From Aquimarina macrocephali JAMB N27 (GTDB lineage: Bacteria; Bacteroidota; Bacteroidia; Flavobacteriales; Flavobacteriaceae): 64,000 bases of DNA. Position 1 is the first letter of the stretch. Every line of letters begins with the position of its first letter. Shown here one piece after another: positions 25,777-34,696 of the stretch. Both the position numbers and the translations under genes were made by a program. Under the pieces are notes generated by a model. That model ran no database searches and was not told where the DNA came from. It saw only the letters and a program-made list of their open reading frames with translations. Location: contig NZ_JACA01000005.1 in NCBI RefSeq assembly GCF_000520995.1, positions 186,001 through 250,000 of the forward strand, read 5' to 3'.

Positions 25777-26721
25777 TTGAAAAGGGGATTTTACATACTA
25801 ATTTTTATTTACACTATTTTCTTGTCCTGTAGTAATGATGATAAACTTTTAGACGATAAATATGTTCGAGGTGTTCGTCTAACTAATAATTATGCAGAGA
25901 AATCAAATGATTATAAGTTTTTAAGATATATACTCAATGATGATTATATAATTACTGGAGTACATAAAGTTGAAATAAAGCCAGGTATTTCAAAAAAAGA
26001 AGATTCTATAGCGGAAAAGAAAGAAAAATCCTTTGAAAAAAAAACAAAGGAAAAAAATAAAAAAATAAGAAAGGAAGTAAAGAAAGAAATAGAAAGTGAT
26101 TCTATTGAAATCAAATATAGAAGGTATCATTTTATTGGATTACCAGAAGAAATTACGAATCAAATAGTAACACTGCCCAAAAGAGAAGGTTTTGAGAGGC
26201 TGATACAACAGCAAGAAGCTACACTAGAAATATTAAAAGAAAAGTTGATAAGCAGAGAAGATGCTGGCGGTAAAGTATATAAGGATATAGCTATTGATTA
26301 CCTCGTGCAAATTGACAATCATTTAAAATTTATAGAATTTTATAATGAAAGATTGTACGATGCTTATTTAAAATTAGTAATAGAAGCAAAACAACTTGAT
26401 CGTTCTATAGAAGAAGAATATAATGTGGTATACGGGAAAATAAATAGCAGTAAAGTTAAAGATTCTGTAGATGTAGAAAGACTAGTAGTTTTAGAAAAAA
26501 AATATACATCTCATAAAGAATTATTAAAAACACTCTTGGATTGGAACTTAAAGTTAGAAGATTTTCAAAACTCCATTGATGATTTTAAGATATTAAAAGA
26601 TCGTAATATTGCAGAAACATTTGAGATGTACAAAAATAAAACTTCGCAAAAAGAAGTAATTCATTATTTAGAAATACGATTAGCAGATTTATTTCATAAT
26701 ACTATAGGATCTACAGAATAA
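25777..26721 (+). CDS. Putative lipoprotein with extended charged coiled coil
   Basis: A 314-residue orphan. The frame starts with TTG at 25777, giving MKRGFYILIFIYTIFLSCSNDD: a short signal and lipobox with C18. Residues about 70-110 are an extremely Lys/Glu-rich helix (KEDSIAEKKEKSFEKKTKEK), and much of the rest is predicted helical. A low-complexity A-run rich DNA segment encodes it. I do not recognise a family. Its stop is 2 bp from the convergent recQ stop. The lipoprotein call rests on the lipobox. Confidence 0.68.
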   Translation: MKRGFYILIFIYTIFLSCSNDDKLLDDKYVRGVRLTNNYAEKSNDYKFLRYILNDDYIITGVHKVEIKPGISKKEDSIAEKKEKSFEKKTKEKNKKIRKEVKKEIESDSIEIKYRRYHFIGLPEEITNQIVTLPKREGFERLIQQQEATLEILKEKLISREDAGGKVYKDIAIDYLVQIDNHLKFIEFYNERLYDAYLKLVIEAKQLDRSIEEEYNVVYGKINSSKVKDSVDVERLVVLEKKYTSHKELLKTLLDWNLKLEDFQNSIDDFKILKDRNIAETFEMYKNKTSQKEVIHYLEIRLADLFHNTIGSTE

Positions 26722-26723
26722 TA

Positions 26724-28853
26724 TTAAGAGTCTGAATTTTCTTCGTCTAAAATTATTAATACTAATTTGATAGTATTGTAATCTATAGCTCCTTCAAAAT
26801 GTTCAAAATATGGTTTTAAGGTTTCTGGATTGTCCAATTCTTTTTTAGCCTTTTTTACGGTATTAAAATCTTCTTTATTTACAAATTGCTTTAAATCAAT
26901 ATTTTCACCATTTTCATATAGTTTCATAATATGTGAGAAGATGGTAGATTCTGCCAGTCGACGTTGCAGCGCTATTTCTTCTATAGAGAGTCCTTGCTGG
27001 TACAAGGCTAAAGTTTCTAAATGTGTATTCCCTTTTTTAGTACTTTTCTTTTTTTTCTTTTTTGTTTTTTCTGCCGAAAAATCAATAATAGCTTTGATGA
27101 ATTGGTACCCGTAGTTTTGCATCTTTTGTCGTCCAACTCCATTAATCTGCATAAATTCTTCATCACTCATTGGACGAAATTTCTCCATTTCTTTAAGGGT
27201 TGCATCACTAAAAATCTGATAGGCAGGAATACCTGCTTCTTTTGCTAATTCTAGTCGTAGTTGACGTAGTTTCTCAAATAGATTAGGTGCCGCTCCCTGA
27301 TCCACTTGTTTTATGACATTTGCTTGTTTTGCTTTTTCAAACTCTTGCAAATGTGCAAGACTCACTTTTTCTCCTTCATATAGTACTTTTTGCGAAAGCG
27401 AAGTGAGTTTTATTTTGTTATTTTGATGAAAAGCAATCTCCAAATATCCTAGATTGATTAATTGTATGATGTATTGTTGCCAATCTCTCCATGCCATATC
27501 GCCACCAATACCATATGTTTTTATATTTTGATATTCTTTATCATATACTGCAGCATTTTGTGCACCTCGTAATATATCAATCACAGTACCAATAGGTTCT
27601 TGTTCTTTGATTCGGGTTACTGTAGATAATGCTTTTTGAGCAATAATAGTCCCATCGATAAAAGTTGGAGGGTTCTTACATACATCACAATTACCGCAAT
27701 CTTCTTCGATTAATTCTCCGAAATAACTAAGTAAAATTTTACGTCGACAACTCAGGGAATCAGCATATTGCTTCATGCGATCTAGTTTGGCTAATTGTAC
27801 TTCTTGATTACCAGACATATTAGCAAATTTTTGTAATTGTACTACATCTGCATAACTATGAAAGAGTAGAGTAGAAGATGGTAAACTATCCCGACCGGCA
27901 CGACCAATTTCTTGATAATACCCTTCAATATTTTTTGGCAAATTGTAATGAATTACCCAACGCACATTAGATTTATCTATACCCATACCAAAAGCGATTG
28001 TAGCACAAACAATCTGAACAGTATCATTAATAAAACCTTCCTGAACAGAAGATCGTTTTTGATGATCGATTCCTGCATGATATGCTTCTGCATTAAATCC
28101 CTGATTTTGCAATTTTTCAGATAGCATTTCGGTAGTTTTTCTACTTAAGCAATAGATAATCCCACTATCATTAGGTTTATCTTTGAGGAAATCAATGATT
28201 TGTTCAATTCTTTTATTTCCAGGACGTACTTCTAGGCTAAGATTTTTACGATCGAACGAAGCAAGATATTGTTTGGCTTTCGTAATATTTAACTGATCAC
28301 AAATATCTTGACGTGTCGCTTTATCTGCTGTAGCAGTTAGTGCAATAACCGGTGTTTTAGGAAACCTGTTTTTAAGATATCCCAGTTGTGTATATGCTGG
28401 CCTAAAATCATGACCCCAGGCAGAAATACAATGAGCTTCATCTATTGCGATTAAACTAATTTCTATTTGTGAAAATATCACTTCTAAAAACGATAAACTC
28501 TCTGGAGCGATATATAGTAACTTAATTTCTTTATCCGATAATTTTTGATAAATTTCCTGTTGCTCGGTTTCAGTCTGGCTACTATTGATAAAAGCTGCTT
28601 TGATACCGTTTGCCAATAAACCATCAACCTGATCTTTCATTAAAGCAATTAGAGGAGAAATAACCAGAGTTACTCCAGGTAACAATAAAGCAGGTAGCTG
28701 GTAACATATTGATTTACCACCTCCTGTAGGCATAATAACAAGATTATCATCTCCGGCAAAAACAGAGTTAATGATATCCTGTTGTAATGGGCGAAAGCTA
28801 TCATACCCAAAATATTCTTTTAAAGTATGTAAAACGAGTTGTTGATCTGGCAT
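26724..28853 (-). CDS. recQ: ATP-dependent DNA helicase RecQ
   Basis: A 709-residue 3'-5' superfamily 2 helicase for recombination and repair. Motif I is PTGGGKS with K47, motif II is DEAH (138-141), and aromatic-rich loop HCISAWGHDFRPAY follows. RecA-like domain 2 includes AFGMGIDKSNVRWVIH and QEIGRAGRD; a zinc-binding set C-R-R-K...C-G-N-C-D-V-C lies about 375-398. A winged-helix region, an HRDC domain (about 530-595, DEEFMQINGVGRQKM) and a C-terminal helix-turn-helix (ALYQQGLSIEEIALQRRLAEST) complete it. The HTH tail is common in Bacteroidota RecQ. Length agrees. Confidence 0.97.
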   Translation of the reverse strand: MPDQQLVLHTLKEYFGYDSFRPLQQDIINSVFAGDDNLVIMPTGGGKSICYQLPALLLPGVTLVISPLIALMKDQVDGLLANGIKAAFINSSQTETEQQEIYQKLSDKEIKLLYIAPESLSFLEVIFSQIEISLIAIDEAHCISAWGHDFRPAYTQLGYLKNRFPKTPVIALTATADKATRQDICDQLNITKAKQYLASFDRKNLSLEVRPGNKRIEQIIDFLKDKPNDSGIIYCLSRKTTEMLSEKLQNQGFNAEAYHAGIDHQKRSSVQEGFINDTVQIVCATIAFGMGIDKSNVRWVIHYNLPKNIEGYYQEIGRAGRDSLPSSTLLFHSYADVVQLQKFANMSGNQEVQLAKLDRMKQYADSLSCRRKILLSYFGELIEEDCGNCDVCKNPPTFIDGTIIAQKALSTVTRIKEQEPIGTVIDILRGAQNAAVYDKEYQNIKTYGIGGDMAWRDWQQYIIQLINLGYLEIAFHQNNKIKLTSLSQKVLYEGEKVSLAHLQEFEKAKQANVIKQVDQGAAPNLFEKLRQLRLELAKEAGIPAYQIFSDATLKEMEKFRPMSDEEFMQINGVGRQKMQNYGYQFIKAIIDFSAEKTKKKKKKSTKKGNTHLETLALYQQGLSIEEIALQRRLAESTIFSHIMKLYENGENIDLKQFVNKEDFNTVKKAKKELDNPETLKPYFEHFEGAIDYNTIKLVLIILDEENSDS

Positions 28854-28893
28854 AACTGCAAAGAAAAGAAAAATAGCTTGAGAAATAAATTAG

Positions 28894-29301
28894 TTAATGC
28901 TCATCGCCTTTATAAATCCACATAGGTTCGGTTTCACCGGCTCTAACGAATCCGACTTTTTGATAAAAATCAATTGCTTTGCCATCTGCTGTTAACATTT
29001 GCATATGAAAATGGCCATATTTTTCCTGCATTTTATCTACTATCATTTTTCCAATACCTTTTCCCTGATAATCAGGATGAATAAGTAAATGAGGATAATA
29101 CACAACTAAATACCCATCAGATATTGCATTACCTAATCCAACCAGGTGATCTCCGCTCCAGGCAGAAACTAATGAATGAGAATTCAGTAATGCATTATAT
29201 AATTCTTTAGGCTTATCTGCCGAGCTCCATTCATTGGCTCTATATAAATCAATTATTTGTTCTAGTTCTATATTCTTTGTTTCTGAAATTTTTATTTCCA
29301 T
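28894..29301 (-). CDS. GNAT family N-acetyltransferase
   Basis: A 135-residue acyltransferase. The acetyl-CoA binding motif A is HPDYQGKGIGKMIVDKM (about 77-93), with IDFYQKVGFVRAGE as motif B. Substrate unknown. It follows the methyltransferase on the same strand after 40 bp and precedes recQ after another 40 bp, so the three may be transcribed together. Confidence 0.88.
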   Translation of the reverse strand: MEIKISETKNIELEQIIDLYRANEWSSADKPKELYNALLNSHSLVSAWSGDHLVGLGNAISDGYLVVYYPHLLIHPDYQGKGIGKMIVDKMQEKYGHFHMQMLTADGKAIDFYQKVGFVRAGETEPMWIYKGDEH

Positions 29302-29341
29302 CTAATTCTATTGGTACTAGTATTATATATATTATATAATG

Positions 29342-29980
29342 TTATTCGTTTAATTTTTCAGCAATAAGTATGGTATGAATTTCTTCGATATCATCTGCTT
29401 TTTTATATTTTTTTTGAAATGATTCTTTTATTTTGAAAGATGCAGTCATTAGGCTTTCTTCAATACTTTTTAACTCATGATAGTAAAAATAGACCCTATC
29501 TCCACTACTTCCTGATAGATACCCCGAGTCGTCTTGGTTTCCAGCTACAAAACTTATATAAAGTATTCCTGAATCATTGAGCAATTTATTGCAATCCAGT
29601 ATCATTTTTAAACAATCTGATTGTGATAAGTAGGGGATACAAAATCCGCAAATAATAGCATCAAATTTATTAGGGATAGTATGTATTTCCCGACTATCCA
29701 TCACCAGTACTTCGGCGGTTGGATTGTTTTTTCTAGCCAGTTTAATCATATTCTCCGAATTATCTATGGCCGTTATCCTAAAATTAGGATTTTTGGCTAG
29801 AAGATATTGAGTTATGTTCCCTGGTCCGCAACCGATTTCAAGAATGTTGGAGTTACCATTAGAGATGGATTCACAGAATATATCATAGGTATCATTATAC
29901 AGGTCCAAATCCATAAATTTGTTCTCATAAATTTGAGCTACTTTATCCCAAGTTTTAAATGTTTCCTGATATCTATCCAT
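29342..29980 (-). CDS. Class I SAM-dependent methyltransferase
   Basis: A 212-residue methyltransferase. The SAM-binding glycine loop is LEIGCGPGNITQYLL (about 46-60), with the acidic residue in ITAIDNSENMIKLARK and the motif VMDSREIHTIPNKFDAIICGFCIPYL. The substrate is unknown; the fold suits a small-molecule or lipid-like acceptor. It lies upstream of a GNAT gene on the same strand. Confidence 0.88.
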   Translation of the reverse strand: MDRYQETFKTWDKVAQIYENKFMDLDLYNDTYDIFCESISNGNSNILEIGCGPGNITQYLLAKNPNFRITAIDNSENMIKLARKNNPTAEVLVMDSREIHTIPNKFDAIICGFCIPYLSQSDCLKMILDCNKLLNDSGILYISFVAGNQDDSGYLSGSSGDRVYFYYHELKSIEESLMTASFKIKESFQKKYKKADDIEEIHTILIAEKLNE

Positions 29981-30127
29981 TTTTTGCTTCTTTAAGAAGT
30001 ATATAAAGAATGATTTATGATATAATTTGGTGTTTTTCGTTTTTAAGCTTTTCTATTAATTGCTGAAAAACTTCAAATGTTATATGATTCTTTATTTGGG
30101 AGAGTATATATAATGAGTATTTTTATA

Positions 30128-30466
30128 TTAAATTTCGATTATAGTAGATTTTCCAGAACTACAATCTTTACATGTCCATTGCCAAAATTCGTTCAATTTT
30201 ATTTTTCCATCTTCAATATATTCTGGGTATGATTTACACTTTCCAGTCATTAACTCATATTCTTTATTTATATGTTGATACACAAATTCGAGATGATCAT
30301 TAACCAATTTCCCTATCAAATTTCCCTTTATAATTTGTCCACCATCATAATTAGCCCAAATGATATTTTCATTTTGGCTATATCTGAAAATGGTTTCATC
30401 TGATACTTCTCCATTATTTGTATTAGATTGAGTCTTGAATTTTTTGTTATTTAAATCAATCTTCAT
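30128..30466 (-). CDS. Small conserved protein of the family often annotated as N-acetylglutamate synthase-like
   Basis: A 112-residue soluble protein with pattern KKFKTQSNTNNGEVSDETIFRYSQ, GQIIKGNLIGKL and GKIKLNEFWQWTCKD. I recall a widespread small family with these motifs that databases label N-acetylglutamate synthase by poor transfer; there is no GNAT acetyl-CoA site here, so that name should not be trusted. The protein looks like a small beta-rich fold. Function unknown. The promoter region is unremarkable. Confidence 0.7.
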   Translation of the reverse strand: MKIDLNNKKFKTQSNTNNGEVSDETIFRYSQNENIIWANYDGGQIIKGNLIGKLVNDHLEFVYQHINKEYELMTGKCKSYPEYIEDGKIKLNEFWQWTCKDCSSGKSTIIEI

Positions 30467-30748
30467 TTTTTAATTTTATTACATTTATAATTAGTGGATT
30501 ATCCATGAATTATTTAAACTTTTGAAACAGAGCATATATCAAAATTATCAATTTTTATTTTGTATCCATTAAACATTATAAAATAATAAAAAGAAGTATA
30601 TATAATATTATGCCAAATTTCATTTTTTTGAGTCAGATTACTCATTTTTGAAATCTAAAGAAACCAGAAGTGATATACATCTGAATCAGAAAAACTTAAA
30701 TAAAAAAAGAAGAATTACAAAGTATACTAAAAAGGGAAAAAATAGACA

Positions 30749-31633
30749 TTACTCAAATAAATCAGAACTTAGGTATCGATCTCCACGATCACAGATAATA
30801 GCAACCAGCACTCCGCTTTTTAGAGTTTTTGCTAATTTTAAAGCAGCGGTAACAGAACCACCACTACTCATACCAGAGAAAACGCCTTCTTCTTTTGCTA
30901 ATCGTTTTGCCATAATAGTAGCTTCTTCCTGGCTTACTTCGATAACCTGATCTACTTTATTTGGATTAAAAATCTTAGGAAGGTATTCTTTTGGCCATTT
31001 GCGTATTCCGGGAATTCTGGATTCGTCGGTAGGTTGCACTCCGACAATTTGTATATCTTTTGATTGTTCTTTGAGGTAAGTAGATGTTCCCATAATCGTT
31101 CCTGTAGTTCCCATAGAGGATACAAAATGTGTGATTTTACCTTGAGTATCTTTCCAGATTTCTGGTCCGGTAGTTTTATAATGGGCGCGCCAATTATCAT
31201 CATTAGCAAATTGATTAAGCATTACGTACCCTTCTTTATTAACTTTATCTTCTGCATAGTCTCTTGAGCCTTCTATCCCTATATCTGCAGAGGTAAGTGT
31301 TACTTTTGCGCCAAATGCACGCATGGTCTGCACTCGTTCTTTGGTAGAATTCTCGGGCATTACCAATTCAATATCCAGTTTAAAAATTCCTGCGATCATT
31401 GCCAAAGCAATTCCTGTGTTACCACTTGTTGCTTCGATAAGTCTAGTGTTTTGATCAATATCACCACGATCCAATGCAGATTGAATCATATTATAAGCGG
31501 CACGATCTTTAACACTTCCTCCTGGATTATGGCCTTCTAGTTTTAGATATAATGTAATATTGGGATTGTCGATTAGCGAAGAAGCCTTTACCAAAGGAGT
31601 GTTTCCTATCAGGTCTAAAATAGTATGTGACAT
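30749..31633 (-). CDS. cysM: Cysteine synthase B (O-acetylserine sulfhydrylase)
   Basis: A 294-residue PLP enzyme forming L-cysteine from O-acetylserine and sulfide. The PLP Lys is K42 in GHNPGGSVKDRAA, the substrate loop is EATSGNTGIAL and the phosphate-binding loop is SSMGTTGTIMGTS. The EGVFSGMSSGG motif follows. Its start overlaps the cysE stop by one base (TAATG at 31633), so translation is coupled with the enzyme making its substrate. The CysM group is assigned from sequence similarity to CysM rather than CysK. Confidence 0.94.
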   Translation of the reverse strand: MSHTILDLIGNTPLVKASSLIDNPNITLYLKLEGHNPGGSVKDRAAYNMIQSALDRGDIDQNTRLIEATSGNTGIALAMIAGIFKLDIELVMPENSTKERVQTMRAFGAKVTLTSADIGIEGSRDYAEDKVNKEGYVMLNQFANDDNWRAHYKTTGPEIWKDTQGKITHFVSSMGTTGTIMGTSTYLKEQSKDIQIVGVQPTDESRIPGIRKWPKEYLPKIFNPNKVDQVIEVSQEEATIMAKRLAKEEGVFSGMSSGGSVTAALKLAKTLKSGVLVAIICDRGDRYLSSDLFE

Positions 31634-32424
31634 TAAATAACTTTTTTGATCTTAATTTCTGCTGTATTTGAAATAATCGAATTTTCGGGAACCGAAGAGG
31701 TAATCCATGCATTACCCCCAATGGTGCTATTAGCTCCAATAACGGTACTTCCACCTAATATAGTTGCATTAGCATAGATGGTTACATTGTTTTCTACTGT
31801 TGGATGACGTTTTACATTACGAAGTTTTCGGTCTACATATAATCCGCCTAGAGTTACTCCTTGATATATCTTCACATTATCTTTTATAATTACTGTTTCT
31901 CCGATAACAATACCTGTTGCATGATCAATAAAAAACGATTCTCCGATTTCTGCTCCCGGGTTAATGTCGGTACCTGTTAATCGATGTGAATATTCTGTCA
32001 TCAAACGAGGGACAAGTGGTAAACCGAACTTAAGAAGCTCATGGCTTAATCTATAGATTGCTATAGCATAAAACCCCGGGTAGGCCATGTATATTTCTTC
32101 TATAGAGTTTGCTGCCGGATCACTTTTCATAAAGGCCTGGGCATCCAGGTTTAGTTTTTCTAATATACCTGGTAACTTCTCTAGATAAGATTGCCAAAGT
32201 TTACTACATGGTTTCTCGGTTTCCCAACAAGCTAAATCTACAAGCTGTTCAAAAGTTCTTTCAAGACGATCTATATTTTTGGCTACTTCTGTATCTGTAT
32301 CGAATAATGTATAGAAAAGTAATTTCGTAAAATATTCGGTTTTTTCTTTTAGCTCAAGTTTAAGATTTGGATTCTTTTTCAGCTCTTTTATCTTAGCGAT
32401 AATTTGATCTCTCTCTTTAGTCAT
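31633..32424 (-). CDS. cysE: Serine O-acetyltransferase (CysE/EpsC type)
   Basis: A 263-residue acetyl-CoA-dependent enzyme for the first step of cysteine biosynthesis. The C-terminal left-handed beta-helix of hexapeptide repeats includes DINPGAEIGESFFIDHATGIVIGETVIIKDNVKIYQGVTLGG with the catalytic His/Asp region HATG. The N-terminal helical domain (about 1-130) is longer than in Bacillus enzymes. It is translationally coupled with cysM. The divergent norC gene starts 285 bp upstream. Confidence 0.95.
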   Translation of the reverse strand: MTKERDQIIAKIKELKKNPNLKLELKEKTEYFTKLLFYTLFDTDTEVAKNIDRLERTFEQLVDLACWETEKPCSKLWQSYLEKLPGILEKLNLDAQAFMKSDPAANSIEEIYMAYPGFYAIAIYRLSHELLKFGLPLVPRLMTEYSHRLTGTDINPGAEIGESFFIDHATGIVIGETVIIKDNVKIYQGVTLGGLYVDRKLRNVKRHPTVENNVTIYANATILGGSTVIGANSTIGGNAWITSSVPENSIISNTAEIKIKKVI

Positions 32425-32612
32425 TACAGTTTATTTGAAAACTCTAGTAAATATATAGAATAAAAGGTATAAAAGTCTCTATAAATCGTAAATCCTTACA
32501 TTTTTAAAATAATAATAACATTAGAAGGTCATAATTACTTGTATTCTATAATTTTTAGTTAAACTTTTATAATCATATAACATGCAACTAATGAATCATT
32601 ATGGATAGATTT

Positions 32613-32626
32613 ATGATTTAAATCAT
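32613..32626 (+). promoter_or_regulatory. FNR/CRP-like palindrome upstream of norC
   Basis: ATGATTTAAATCAT is a perfect 14-bp dyad matching TTGAT-N4-ATCAA except for its outer base pair. A promoter-like TTG (32629-32631), 17-nt spacer and TATTTTTA (32649-32656) follow, which would centre the box near -43, a class II activation position. It suggests low-oxygen or NO control of the nor locus. Confidence 0.6.
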
Positions 32627-32709
32627 ATTTGAAAGCTTTGTGTTTATATATTTTTACATCGATAAAAGATAAAAAGGTCTTTTTATACTAATTTAAATCA
32701 ATAACAACT

Positions 32710-33144
32710 ATGTTATCTAAAAAACAAGCACGAAATTTCTTTCTGGGAGGAACATTGGTCACTTTTTTAGCATTTATAGGATTGACAATATACTCTTTTA
32801 GTGAGGATCAGGATCAATCAAATTACTCTGAAATAACAGAACAAGTGGTGCGAGGAAAACACTTGTGGGAAACCAACAATTGTATGGGATGTCATACTCT
32901 TCTAGGAGAGGGAGGATATTATGCTCCAGAACTAACCAAGGTCCTCGATAGAAGAGGAGAAGGGTATGTAAAAGCAGTATTAATGACTCCTGTTCCCTGG
33001 GCGCCAAATGGCAGAAAGATGGTAGCCTATGGTTTCTCTGAAGAAGAAGCAAAAGACCTTATCGCCTTTTTTGATTGGATTGATGATATTGATCTAAATG
33101 GTTTTGATAGAGTTGTATCTCCATTAGCAAAAGATGAAAACTAA
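32710..33144 (+). CDS. norC: Nitric oxide reductase cytochrome c subunit
   Basis: A 144-residue membrane-anchored cytochrome c. One N-terminal helix (about 10-30, FFLGGTLVTFLAFIGLTIYS) anchors it to the periplasmic face, then a single haem site C58-M-G-C61-H62 and the probable axial M104 in GRKMVAYGF. It passes electrons to haem b of NorB. The large subunit follows after 21 bp. An FNR-like palindrome lies about 85 bp upstream. Confidence 0.95.
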   Translation: MLSKKQARNFFLGGTLVTFLAFIGLTIYSFSEDQDQSNYSEITEQVVRGKHLWETNNCMGCHTLLGEGGYYAPELTKVLDRRGEGYVKAVLMTPVPWAPNGRKMVAYGFSEEEAKDLIAFFDWIDDIDLNGFDRVVSPLAKDEN

Positions 33145-33165
33145 ATAACTTAAAAATATAGATAG

Positions 33166-34506
33166 ATGAAATACAAATCGCAAAAAGTAGCATACTGGTT
33201 CTTTGCTTTATCCATGTTACTACTGGTCTTACAAATTACCTATGGATTTATTATGGGTTTTGCCCGTATTGGCCTGGATGGATTACATGATTTTATTCCC
33301 TTTAATACAGCTAGAGCTGTACATACAAATTTATTAGTAGTCTGGTTATTATCCGGCTTCATGGGAGCAGCATATTATATTATTCCCGAAGAGGCCCAAC
33401 GTGAACTTGTAAATGTAAAATTGGCTTATGTACAATTAATTTCACTTGCGTTGGTTGGTGTTACTGCTATCGTTGGATACCACTTTAATTGGTGGGAGGG
33501 ACGTAAATTTTTAGAAATACCAAGGCAATTAGATTTCTTGGTTGTTGCTAATGTACTACTCTTTTTAGGATTGATACTCATGACTCTCTTTAAAGGAAAA
33601 CGTAGAACTACTACATCATTAGTACTATCTATGGGGTTATTGTTCGCTGCTCTATTGTATTTACCCGGGATGTTACCATTCGATAGCCAGGTGACTGATT
33701 CGTTCTTTCGTTGGTGGGTTGTACATTTATGGGTAGAAGGAGTTTGGGAACTTATTATGGGAGGTATACTTTCTTTCTTATTAATTAAGCTTACTGGAGT
33801 TGATAGAGAGGTTATAGAAAAATGGTTATATGTTATTGTGGGTCTAACTTTTTTATCAGGAGTTTTAGGTACCGGTCATCATTATTATTATATAGGAGTT
33901 AATAAAATATGGTTAATTGTAGGAGGTATATTTTCTGCTCTAGAGCCTTTAGCCTTTTTGGCAATGGCACTTTTTGCAGTAAATATGTATCGAAAAGGAG
34001 AGAAAAAACACCCTAACACCATAGCGTTATTCTGGACTATAGGATCAGCGATTGTATCTTTTGTAGGAGCAGGGCTATTAGGTTTCGCTCATACATTACC
34101 ACAAACTAATTTATATACTCACGGAACTCTCGTTACTGCTATGCATGGTCACCTTGCTTTTTGGGGAGCATATGCAATGATCGTACTTGCGATTATAAGT
34201 TATTCTTTGCCAAATCTAACAGGAAGGAAATTATACAATAGTATAAGAGGAAGAGCTTCATTCTGGGTATCAAATATAGGAATGATTGGTATGACAGTTG
34301 CATTTGGTGTCGCTGGCGTAGCTCAAGTATATTTAGAACGTAAGTTTAAAATGGAATTTATGGCTGTACAAAACGAGATTAGCATTCATTTTGTCGTGTT
34401 GATTCTTTGTGCAACACTATTTACCATTGGAATCATATTATATATAATTGATTTTATAAAGCATGGCCGTCCTACTGATGAAGCTATGGAGGCTGATGAT
34501 GTCTAA
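33166..34506 (+). CDS. norB: Nitric oxide reductase large subunit (cNOR)
   Basis: A 446-residue haem-copper superfamily enzyme with about 12 helices that reduces two NO to N2O. The non-haem iron ligands H187, H238 and H239 with E191 match those of Pseudomonas NorB in spacing; E195 and E260 of the proton/active-site network are also kept. Haem ligands are H53 (low spin) and H327/H329 in MHGHLAFWGA. Because the electron donor NorC is adjacent and no N-terminal quinol-oxidising extension is present, this is the cytochrome c-dependent type. A structured inverted repeat separates it from norQ. Confidence 0.97.
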   Translation: MKYKSQKVAYWFFALSMLLLVLQITYGFIMGFARIGLDGLHDFIPFNTARAVHTNLLVVWLLSGFMGAAYYIIPEEAQRELVNVKLAYVQLISLALVGVTAIVGYHFNWWEGRKFLEIPRQLDFLVVANVLLFLGLILMTLFKGKRRTTTSLVLSMGLLFAALLYLPGMLPFDSQVTDSFFRWWVVHLWVEGVWELIMGGILSFLLIKLTGVDREVIEKWLYVIVGLTFLSGVLGTGHHYYYIGVNKIWLIVGGIFSALEPLAFLAMALFAVNMYRKGEKKHPNTIALFWTIGSAIVSFVGAGLLGFAHTLPQTNLYTHGTLVTAMHGHLAFWGAYAMIVLAIISYSLPNLTGRKLYNSIRGRASFWVSNIGMIGMTVAFGVAGVAQVYLERKFKMEFMAVQNEISIHFVVLILCATLFTIGIILYIIDFIKHGRPTDEAMEADDV

Positions 34507-34540
34507 TTGATATTAAAATATAGTTTTCTTTATTCAGAAT

Positions 34541-34675
34541 AAGGCCTAAAAAGAACATGTTGTGTTTATGTATCTACCTTTCCCCCATATAATGTAGATG
34601 TACTATTGATGTTAAAGTGATAAAATGGTTTGATAGACTTCATTTGTCACTACTTATAACTTTTTAGGCCTTTTT
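34541..34675 (+). other. Structured three-way-junction inverted repeat between norB and norQ
   Basis: AAGGCCTAAAAAG (34541-34553) pairs perfectly with CTTTTTAGGCCTT (34660-34672), and U-run TTTTT follows. Inside, TGTATCTAC (34569-34577) pairs with GTAGATGTA (34594-34602), two G-U pairs, and 34616-34627 pairs with 34641-34651 with one bulge. The 132-nt RNA could be a large terminator, an mRNA-stabilising element, or a small mobile repeat. Confidence 0.6.
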
Positions 34676-34696
34676 CAATTTAAAAACAATAAAATT

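Noticed and set aside
30128-30466. Label N-acetylglutamate synthase for the 112-residue protein
   Set aside because: No acetyl-CoA binding motif of GNAT or amino-acid kinase fold; the name appears to be a propagated error.
30648-30950. Plus-strand 100-codon frame near cysM
   Set aside because: Its second half is antisense to the conserved end of cysM, and the first half is Lys/Arg-rich low-complexity sequence.
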